Shown here: piece by piece, positions 50,232 to 58,320 of the stretch | How positions within the stretch are numbered: position 1 is the stretch's first letter | Layout: every line of letters begins with the position of its first letter | From: Clostridium sp. DL-VIII | GTDB taxonomy: Bacteria > Bacillota > Clostridia > Clostridiales > Clostridiaceae | Length of the DNA: 64,000 nt | Reading direction: 5' to 3' | Assembly: GCF_000230835.1 (NCBI RefSeq) | Contig: NZ_CM001240.1 | Location: 5,726,279 to 5,790,278 of the forward strand | Position numbers and translations under genes: made by a program | The notes under the pieces: generated by a model | The model's input: the letters and a program-made list of their open reading frames with translations, nothing else | Told to the model about the DNA's origin: nothing | Databases searched by the model: none

Positions 50232-51198
50232 CTAGTTAATTATATTTTGTTTATATATATTTATTATAACCAATTTGCAATTCCCTTCAAACTTTTACCC
50301 AAAATAAATGATATAGATATTGTTTAAAGCTCATATATTTATAACTTGAATTCAATAGTTATTATTACATGCATAATGATAACAGCCTTCAACACCGCAT
50401 TATTCCAATGATCATTACTTGTTGTAATCTATATTTACTTCTCTTTACTTAATTATATTTTATTTTTGATACTGTTTTACTTACAAACATTTACTGTATT
50501 TTGGATTCTTCATGATCTATTTATTACAAAAATTAGTATCCTAGATTCATTTATTTAACCTATGCTACAATAATTTTATTTTAAATATTTTTATTTAATA
50601 TACTAAGTCTTCTCTATAAATACAGTCTTATTTTCAATAATAGCATTTTATACCGCATTATTCCTATGCTTATTACCTGTTGTTGTTTCTATTTGCTTCT
50701 CTTTAATTAATTATATTTTATTTTCAATATCGTTCCAATTTACAAACCTTTACTGTATTTTGGATTCTTAATGATTTATTTAGTACAAAAATTAATGGTA
50801 TAGATTAATTTAATCTATACCACACAACTAATATTTAAGTATTATTATAATTAAATATCAATATTCTCAACCTATAAATTCACCTTTTCCAATAACATTC
50901 TTTATTATTACATTGCTTACTACCTATATTGACTATAGCTCTTTATCCTTAATTATCTTATATTTTGTTTTGCTTTTAATAATATTTTCTATTTCAATCC
51001 TTCTAGTATTATAATTGCGTTCTTATAATATTTCACGTTTTATATAAATACAAAATTAGTGTTCTAAACCTATTTTAATTAACATGACTAAGCCTTATAA
51101 ATACAGTTTTATTTTCAATGAGTAACCTTCAACACCGCATTATTTCAATGATCATTACTTGTTGTAAACTCTATTTGATTCTCTTTACCTAATTATAT
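50232..51198 (-). repeat. Tandem array of decayed serine-recombinase 3' ends
   Basis: Four degenerate copies (about 50340-50500, 50613-50800, 50870-51060, 51096-51198) resemble the last 30-70 codons of the intact recombinase just upstream. The intact gene encodes MEHWNNAMMKAIIEKITVFI. The copies encode SNDHWNNAVLKAV, then NKHRNNAV, stop, NAIIENKTVFI, then a badly decayed one, then NDH, stop, NNAVLKV. A shared TAATTATATTTTGTTT-like block recurs near 50235, 50451, 50706, 50950 and 51189. All have stop codons. No other gene is seen in 50168-51203. Confidence 0.8.
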
Positions 51199-51203
51199 TT
51201 TGT

Positions 51204-52739
51204 TTACTTATAATTTAAATATTTAAAATGTACATTTATAGTTCCATCTATAAATACAGTTATTTTTTCTATAATAGCTTTCATCATTGCATTATTCCAA
51301 TGCTCCATATCCGTTTCTAAAAGTTCATTGACTCCTCCTATTAATATTTTCTCTTCTTCTTTAGAAGTATCTTTGCTATTCAATACTTCTTCCAGTTCAT
51401 CCTTCCTTTTTACTAATTGATTCAAGCTTTTTTCAATGCTTTCATTTTGCAGCTTGAATTGCATTTCTCCAATAATTCCATTTGTGAAGTTTGTTAACAA
51501 TGCTGTAGATATAGTTACTTGCTGCTCTAATTTTGATTTAATTACTTTTAGCTCTTTTTCTAAAGCTTTATTATCATTGACTGAATTTTTTTCCTTCAAT
51601 CTTTGTTTTAATTCTTCGTAATTATTTGCAACTAACTTATCTAATTTATCTTTAATATATTCTGTTAATATATCTTCCCATATAAAATTAGATGTATGTC
51701 CACATTCTACAGTCCCCTTAAGATCATAAGATATGCAATTATAATGAGGCTTATAATTTTTCAACCTCTTCTTTCTTTTAATGGTAAGTCCTGCCCCACA
51801 TTCACCACAAACTAATAAATTACTGAATAATGATGCATTACTTTGCCTTGTTCCTCCTGTAGCTAAATTAGCATGTTCTTTAGTATAAAACCTTTTAGCT
51901 TTATTAGAACGTTTATTTATTTCCTCTTGCACCTTTTCAAATTGTTCCTTAGATATTATAGCTTCATGATTTTCATAGTGTTTAATCCATTCTTCTTTTG
52001 GTATTTTCTTTTGTGTATCCATTGTTACATCAATTGTTTGGGTTCTCCCTTGAGTTAATATGCCTAAATAAAAATCGTTTTGTAGAATTGCACTAACTGT
52101 AGCTCCTGCCCATTTGCCGCCTCGTTTAGTTGATATTCCTTCTTCTCTTAGTAATTGCGCTATTTTATTAAATCCGTTTCCTTGAATATATAGCATAAAT
52201 ATCTTTCTTACTATTTTAGATTCAATTGGATTTATAATAAAATTTTTTATCTCTTTACTATAATCATATCCATATGGGGCTAGAGTTACATGAACCTTTC
52301 CTTCCTGATTATAATTTTCCCATACCATTTTTATTCTCTCACTTGTCTTTTGTGCTTCTTGTTCCGCTAACCAAGCAAACAATCCAAATTTACTTGCATC
52401 TTTTTCACTATCTAAACTATCTTCTAGCAAAACTACTCTAATGCCATTACTCCTAAGCATTGCAATAGCTTCAAGAGTTTCTCTCTGATTTCTTCCAAAT
52501 CTTGAATATGACTTTGCTAATAATATGTCAAATTGTTTCTTCCTGCCATCCTCTAACATTTGCAACCACTGTTTTCTTTTATATCCCTTTGCTCCACTTA
52601 TACCTTCATCTGTATAAGTTCTATAAATAATGCAACCTTTATTTCTCTTCAACCAATTCTCAAATATTTCTTGTTGATTGTCTATAGATGAATGTTGATC
52701 TAATGTCGATACCCTTGATAAACAAGCTACTCTCTTCAT
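51204..52739 (-). CDS. Large serine recombinase
   Basis: The 511-residue site-specific recombinase has the resolvase domain with the nucleophile Ser11 in ACLSRVSTLDQ. Arginine motifs (AKSYSRFGRNQRET, EQEAQKTSERIK), the recombinase domain (APYGYDYSKE, VRKIFMLYIQGNGFNKIAQL) and a zinc ribbon (LLVCGECGAGL ... VECGHTS) follow. A coiled coil at about 395-470 comes last. These enzymes integrate and excise elements through short att sites usually next to the gene. The ATG has an AGGAGGTT site. It is the last gene of a helicase, small ORF, recombinase row. Confidence 0.95.
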   Translation of the reverse strand: MKRVACLSRVSTLDQHSSIDNQQEIFENWLKRNKGCIIYRTYTDEGISGAKGYKRKQWLQMLEDGRKKQFDILLAKSYSRFGRNQRETLEAIAMLRSNGIRVVLLEDSLDSEKDASKFGLFAWLAEQEAQKTSERIKMVWENYNQEGKVHVTLAPYGYDYSKEIKNFIINPIESKIVRKIFMLYIQGNGFNKIAQLLREEGISTKRGGKWAGATVSAILQNDFYLGILTQGRTQTIDVTMDTQKKIPKEEWIKHYENHEAIISKEQFEKVQEEINKRSNKAKRFYTKEHANLATGGTRQSNASLFSNLLVCGECGAGLTIKRKKRLKNYKPHYNCISYDLKGTVECGHTSNFIWEDILTEYIKDKLDKLVANNYEELKQRLKEKNSVNDNKALEKELKVIKSKLEQQVTISTALLTNFTNGIIGEMQFKLQNESIEKSLNQLVKRKDELEEVLNSKDTSKEEEKILIGGVNELLETDMEHWNNAMMKAIIEKITVFIDGTINVHFKYLNYK

Positions 52740-52826
52740 GCTTTAACCTCCTATTCATCAGTATCCAGTTTATTAATATAAACAAGGATAATAACAAATC
52801 CTTGTTTATATTTAAACTTATGTTGC

Positions 52827-53057
52827 CTATAGTGCTAATAAATTACTTTTTCTTAAATACATATCTTCTAAACATTCCTTCGCATCATTATCTCCGTAAT
52901 GTGAGATAAAATTATATATCTTTCTCCCTACTTTTTTTATATCTATTTCCACATTATTTCCTTTGTATATATTTATGGTTTGTCCACTTTTCAAGCTACC
53001 ACAAGCTTTCTGATAATCTTCTTTTGATATATACATTAAAATATTATTCATAATCAT
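52827..53057 (-). CDS. Small protein between helicase and recombinase
   Basis: The ATG at 53057, with GAGGAG seven bases upstream, gives 76 residues (MIMNNILMYISKEDYQKACG and onward). It has a mixed basic/acidic, probably alpha/beta fold and no membrane segment. I recognise no family. Its place, between a DUF927-type helicase and a serine recombinase on the same strand, is where SCC elements carry a small primase-partner gene, but no sequence similarity was tested. Confidence 0.6.
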   Translation of the reverse strand: MIMNNILMYISKEDYQKACGSLKSGQTINIYKGNNVEIDIKKVGRKIYNFISHYGDNDAKECLEDMYLRKSNLLAL

Positions 53058-53153
53058 CACTCTCCTCACTTTAATGTATTCACATATAATTGACTTAATT
53101 CCAATTTTTTAACATATATGTATCTAAACTTAAACTTTATTTAATTTTAAGTA

Positions 53154-55092
53154 TTAATCTATCCTTCTTAGTACTTCTTCCATTTTTAATTTATTGATTA
53201 TTAAAAATCTTCTTGAATCCCCTGAAATTTTATGTGTCCTTCGTATTATCCCTTTATCAAGTTTTGTTTTTATTATTCCTAAGACATCTAATGCTTTATT
53301 AAGCATTTCACTAGTTGCTGGAAATTCTATTGAAAATTTTCGCCAATATTTAATTGTTTCTTGAACCGTTTTTTCTGAGCTTAAATAATAATTTTCCTCA
53401 TCCTCATATCCAATAGTGTTTTTATCTGTATGTCTACTTCTAAAAGTTAGTTTAATCTCTCCATCACAAATTAACTGTTGCAACGCTTGTAAATACATTA
53501 TTGCTGGATCTTGTTGTAGATTCGCTTTTTCATGAATTGAAATTGTTTCATAAATAAATTTGTTCCATTGATGATAAATATCCTGTTTCTTTTCTATATC
53601 TATAATTTCCAATTCTATGGCATATTCTAAAAATATATTGCAAATAATCTCGTAAATAGCTTGTACTTCTGGAAATCGTCCATGTCCATATTTTCCTTGA
53701 TTTTTATTCCTTAAGTTTCTAAAATTATCTCTAATATATTTGATAATTTTCTCTGAATTATCACTAACCCATTTAATAAAGTGATATAAATGTGTAGATA
53801 ATATTTTAGGATTTTCTTGATGATACTTTAGTACTTCTAAATTAATATCATTTTTCTCAATACCTATGCTTAAATATCTTGAAACTGTTGATTCTCCTTT
53901 TATTGTTAATTCCCCTGTAATAACTAACATTCCCCTAGGTGGATACTCTTTTCCTCTTTCCATGTTTTTATCTAATCTAGATTTTCCAAAGTTATCTCCA
54001 TATCTGCGAATCATTTCAGATGCCACTTGCTGTGTATAATTCCATTCTTGTTTAGATATAGAATGAAAAAAATCATCCAAGATTAATAAACTGTCCTTAT
54101 ACTGAAATGATTTTTCTTCAAGTGATCCTATCGTATCTTTAAATGTGGCAGATAAATAATCTTTACTTCTGTTAAAAATATTAAAGAATACTTTTGCAGT
54201 ACTTGTTTTTCTGCTACCAGTTAAGCCTTCTAGCCATAGCAAAAAATTAGGATTTACACCAGCTACATTAAATAGTTCTTTTAGTACACTTAAATGAGTA
54301 TATAAAAACATAGGAATTGTTTTATGATAATCTGCTATTTGCAGCATATTTAAAGCTTGATTTAAAGCTTGCCTTTTATTCATTTTATGGTCAACTTCAA
54401 GTATTTTATCTTCTTTTCCTTTTATATTGAGATTATTTCCACCAATGTTGCCTCCACCATGAAGATAAATCCATTTATTATTAATTAATCTCCATCCTAC
54501 ATGTTCATATTTAATCTCAGTTTGTTTATTAGTAAATAGCCTTCCAATATAAATCTCCAAGTATTTATATAATTGATTATCATAAATACTATATTCTATG
54601 CCTAACCTTTTTATCCAATCAGAATTAATTATATCTTTTGAATGCATTTTTATTATTTTTGAAATTCCAAATTGTCCTACTAGGCGACACTGTAGTACGT
54701 ATAAAGTTTCTTTATGTATCCCATCATCTTTAATTTGTTTTTTCTCAGCTTGAATAATAAAGTTGGTTAGTAGAATTTCTTTTTTGTCAATTAATAATTT
54801 TACTCCATAATTATGGTCTTCATAACATATAGCATTATTAATATTAATTCTATTATTTGATATAAGATAATTATATTTAACAGGAACTGATACCTGTAGA
54901 ATACTATCATCTGAATTTGATTTTAAATTATTATTGATCTGTATATCTGTTTCCTGTTCTATATTGTTAACTAATGATATCTCATCACCGCTTTCATTAT
55001 TTTTTCGTAAAGTTCATTTTTTCTCCTGAAGGTATTCTTTTCATAAAAGTACGTTTTTCACCTTTTTCACATCTTGTCATAAATTTATACAT
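53154..55092 (-). pseudogene. DUF927-type helicase/primase, frameshifted near its start
   Basis: The main frame (53154 up to 55013) encodes a P-loop ATPase with Walker A LWLEGLTGSRKTSTAKVFF and Walker B SLLILDDFF, as in DUF927 proteins, the group that includes SCC-element Cch helicases. No start codon opens that frame. Instead an ATG at 55092 with GGTGGA upstream opens MYKFMTRCEKGEKRTFMKRI ..., which meets a TAA after MNFTKK at 55000. Removing one A from the six-A run (55000-55005) fuses both frames into a protein of about 645 residues. An ATG at 54647 would give a 497-residue shortened protein. The Walker A arginine (GSRKT) is unusual. Confidence 0.7.
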
Positions 55093-55267
55093 TTGCTTTC
55101 CACCTTTCTAATATATAATCTCTTAAATAACTGTATATTCTTTATATATCTATTTTATTTTTATCCAAATAAAATTGTTAATTGGGATAACATATGTTGC
55201 TATAAATTATCCAAAAACAGATTTATCTAGTATATAATTAAAAATAAATGCTATTTGGAGGTTTTTT

Positions 55268-56542
55268 ATGAGAAAAGATATTGAAGCAGACTATACAAAA
55301 GATGAATTTATAAAAAAATACGATATAAAGGAATATGATTTTAAAAATGACATAGAAAAATTTTTAGACTATTTCTACCTAGATAAAGAACGACTAAAGA
55401 GAGATTCAAACAAAGAAGGTAATTATGAAATTCCATATGAGATAAGTGACCTTTTGTCATTAATGTTTAAAAATTTTAAGAATAGTCCTTTTTATGACAA
55501 ACGCTATAACCTCGACACTAAAAATACAGACTTTACTCTAAATTATATAGATAAAATTCTATCTGAAATCGAAAATTTACCTGATTATCTTAAATATAAT
55601 ATAAAGAAAAATCCAAGCTATTTGTTTAATAAAAATTTAAAGGAACTTATTCCCATTTTAATAGATAAATTTACTGCTTTATTTGTATTAATAGCTTCAA
55701 AAAGTCATGTTTCTGCTGGAAATCAATTAAAAGAATTAATAAAGCAGTTAGATAATTGGATTAATAATTATTGTTTGCATGATCAAATGATGAAATCTTA
55801 TGAAAATTATGATATTCCAATTTTAGACATTGATGATTTACAAAATATACATTTGCACGACAAATATAATTATGATATCGATTCTGTTCTTTCTAAATGT
55901 CTTGATGAGCATTTAAGAGACGACACTACAAATTTACCAATAGATCTGCCAGAAGATTTGAAAAGCAAGCTCTTAAATCTCTCCAAGAAAGGAAAGAAAA
56001 AACGTAAGCCAAATGAAGATGAACTTTTTTATATTAGAAAAGAGTACCATGAATTTCTAAACACATTTTTAAACAAAGAACATTTTTCTAAAATCCTTAG
56101 TGATATCGATAATGAAGCTCAGAAAATTTCCAATTTTAACCTTATTCATCCAAAACTCTCACTCCCTGAAATAGAAAACACTTTATATGATTACTGTACT
56201 ACATATAACTTAATGAGCTCTGAAGATTTTCATATAAGCAGTAATATTCCAATTAATTTTAAGAATGAAATATCAAATTTGAAAATTGATAACATTTGCC
56301 TTAATCATTATCTTGAAAGATTGTTAGAAGCTCATAAGAAAGATCTTGAAGATTCAAAGAAAGATTTAATTAGTGGCAATTATAGTTTAGATAAACTGAA
56401 TTCTGAAAAGAACTTAAGAGATGAATTAAAAAAATGTGCTTCTGAAATATTTAATATACAAAAAAATATGTATGCCGAAAAGGATAAATTGTTTAAAGAC
56501 GTAAATTCTGATCCTAAGTACAATTTAATTAAAGAACTATAA
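55268..56542 (+). CDS. Unrecognised 424-residue cargo protein
   Basis: This soluble, strongly charged, mostly helical protein has a perfect TTTGGAGG site and is transcribed opposite to the helicase and recombinase. Residues 235-250 form a basic cluster (LSKKGKKKRKPNEDE), and the C-terminal 90 residues look like a coiled coil. I see no catalytic motif and no known family. Its stop codon overlaps the truncated glucosidase 3' end by 14 bp, so it sits right at the island edge, a usual place for cargo. Confidence 0.75.
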   Translation: MRKDIEADYTKDEFIKKYDIKEYDFKNDIEKFLDYFYLDKERLKRDSNKEGNYEIPYEISDLLSLMFKNFKNSPFYDKRYNLDTKNTDFTLNYIDKILSEIENLPDYLKYNIKKNPSYLFNKNLKELIPILIDKFTALFVLIASKSHVSAGNQLKELIKQLDNWINNYCLHDQMMKSYENYDIPILDIDDLQNIHLHDKYNYDIDSVLSKCLDEHLRDDTTNLPIDLPEDLKSKLLNLSKKGKKKRKPNEDELFYIRKEYHEFLNTFLNKEHFSKILSDIDNEAQKISNFNLIHPKLSLPEIENTLYDYCTTYNLMSSEDFHISSNIPINFKNEISNLKIDNICLNHYLERLLEAHKKDLEDSKKDLISGNYSLDKLNSEKNLRDELKKCASEIFNIQKNMYAEKDKLFKDVNSDPKYNLIKEL

Positions 56543-57881
56543 TTTCTTTATAATTCTTATTTGCTTTTATCCAAGGAGTACCTGTAGTAAAACCACCATT
56601 GTCTGTGTTATTCCATTGCATTGGTGTTCTTGAATTATCTCTTGTAGTTGCTTTTACAATCGCAAGAGATTCCTCTTCTGGCATTCCATGCTCTATTCTT
56701 TCTTTATAACTGTGTTTTGTTGCAACATCATCAAAATCATCAATACTGTTATAATCTACATTGGTCATTCCAATTTCTTGGCCTTGATAAATAAATGGAG
56801 TTCCCATTTGCATAAAATACATTAATGCCAATGCTTTAGCACTTTCTTTCCAATATTTTCTTTCATCTCCAAGTTTGGATACGCTTCTTGTTAAATCATG
56901 ATTTTCTAAAAATAATGCAATCCAACCGTCTTTATAAATAGCATTTTGCCATCTAGATAAAGTTTTCTTGAAATTTATTAAAGGAAATTTTTCAATACCA
57001 TCCATATTCCATAAATGCATATGCTCAAACTGAAATATCATAGAGAATTTTCCTTTTTCCTTTCCTGTCCACTCTTCTAAATCCTCTATTTTTACCCCAC
57101 TTGCTTCTGCTATTGTAAATATATTATATTTATCAAAAGTATGTTCTTTTAAGTCTTGTAATAAAAGTTCTATACCAGGCTGTTTCATTTGTTTATTAAA
57201 AGATGGCACATATTTCAAATTATCTGGATTGGGCATATCATCATAATCACACTTTTTAATATGACTAATTGCATCTACGCGAAATCCATCTATCCCCTTA
57301 TCTAACCACCAATTAATCATTTCATAAAGTGCATTTCTTAAACTTTTATTTTCCCAATTAAGATCTGGCATCTTTTTACTAAATAAATGCAAATAGTACT
57401 CATCACTTTTAGAATCATATTCCCAAGCTGAACCTCCAAATATACTTGCCCAATTATTAGGTTCAAAATTATCCTCATCATCTATAGATTGTTTTCCTTT
57501 TTTCCAAATATACCATTCTCTCTTTGGATTATCTTTTGAGCTTCTTGATTCTATAAACCATGGATGTTCATCTGAAGTATGATTTATAACTAAATCCATA
57601 ATTAGGTACATCCCTCTCTTATGAACTTCTCTCAATAAATTATCAAAATCCTTCATAGTCCCAAATTCCTCAAGTATATCTTTATAATCACTAATATCAT
57701 ATCCATTATCATCATTTGGTGATTTATATATTGGACTTATCCAAATTAAATCAATTCCTAAATCTTTTAAATAATTTAATTTTTCAATTATACCTTGCAA
57801 ATCTCCTATTCCATCTCCATTAGAATCATTAAAACTTCTAGGATATATTTGATATGCGACTAATTCTCTTTGCCAATTCAT
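56529..57881 (-). pseudogene. Oligo-1,6-glucosidase / dextran glucosidase (GH13), 3'-truncated
   Basis: The frame encodes 450 residues of a GH13 alpha-glucosidase: LVAYQIYPRSFNDSNGDGIG at the start, nucleophile Asp in GFRVDAISHIKK, acid/base Glu in FTIAEASG, third Asp in FLENHDLTRS. Family members have about 540-560 residues. This one follows the family as far as GTPWIKANKNYKE and then ends abruptly in IIVL and stop, losing the C-terminal beta-sandwich. The break is the right edge of the accessory island. It would have hydrolysed isomalto-oligosaccharides released by the neighbouring dextranase. Confidence 0.85.
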
Positions 57882-57953
57882 AAACTTCCTCCTAAATCTT
57901 CTATAAATTTTATCAAATCAAAACATATTTTAGATGTGATTTTTCATAAATTT

Positions 57954-58114
57954 AGGCACATGAAAATAAATAATAGACCAAAGATGTGCCGTATATTTCG
58001 TGTCAGGCAAGGAAGCAAATCCTGCTCATAGCAGGGCCTATTAGTAGGATTTGCTGACGCAGTATGGCACGAAATAGGCAAACATACTGGTCTGTTATTT
58101 TTTTGATTGTGCCT
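57954..58114. repeat. Palindromic repeat element, copy 2 (inverted relative to copy 1)
   Basis: The 161-bp unit is bounded by AGGCACATGAAAATAAATAA and the complement of AGGCACAATCAAAAAAATAA. Reverse-complemented, its interior matches copy 1 at 9959-10114 in order (TATTTCGT, CATACTGCGTCAGCA, GCTATGAGC, GCTTCCTTGCCTGA). It lies between the glucosidase and dextranase genes. Confidence 0.75.
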
Positions 58115-58142
58115 TAATTAACAAAACCTACATAAATAACAG

Positions 58143-58206
58143 AAACATAGCAATATTCTCTCAGCTGTAAAAAAGTTTATTTTTCACACTAATTATTGCT
58201 ATGTCT
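58143..58206. terminator. Hairpin downstream of the dextranase gene
   Basis: GAAACATAGCAAT and ATTGCTATGTCTC pair around a loop that contains a second small hairpin. It may be a terminator or another small repeat. Confidence 0.4.
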
Positions 58207-58257
58207 CTTTTATTGTTCCCTAACAATTTCTAATATTCACATACTTTAGGCATTATC

Positions 58258-58320
58258 AAAAAAATAACAAGTCCAAATATCCTCGGCATATTTTGGCTTG
58301 TTATTTTCTTTCATATGCCT
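58258..58320. repeat. Palindromic repeat element, short copy 3, at the dextranase stop codon
   Basis: AGGCATTATCAAAAAAATAA and the complement of AGGCATATGAAAGAAAATAA bound a 63-bp near-perfect hairpin lacking the central part of copies 1 and 2. On the minus strand it reads as a stem followed by TTATTTTTTTG, so it can act as the dextranase terminator. Confidence 0.65.

Noticed and set aside
50232..51198. A CRISPR-like or minisatellite array
   Set aside because: The units are long, unequal and diverged, and translate in part as recombinase C-terminus with stop codons, with no short identical repeats or spacers.
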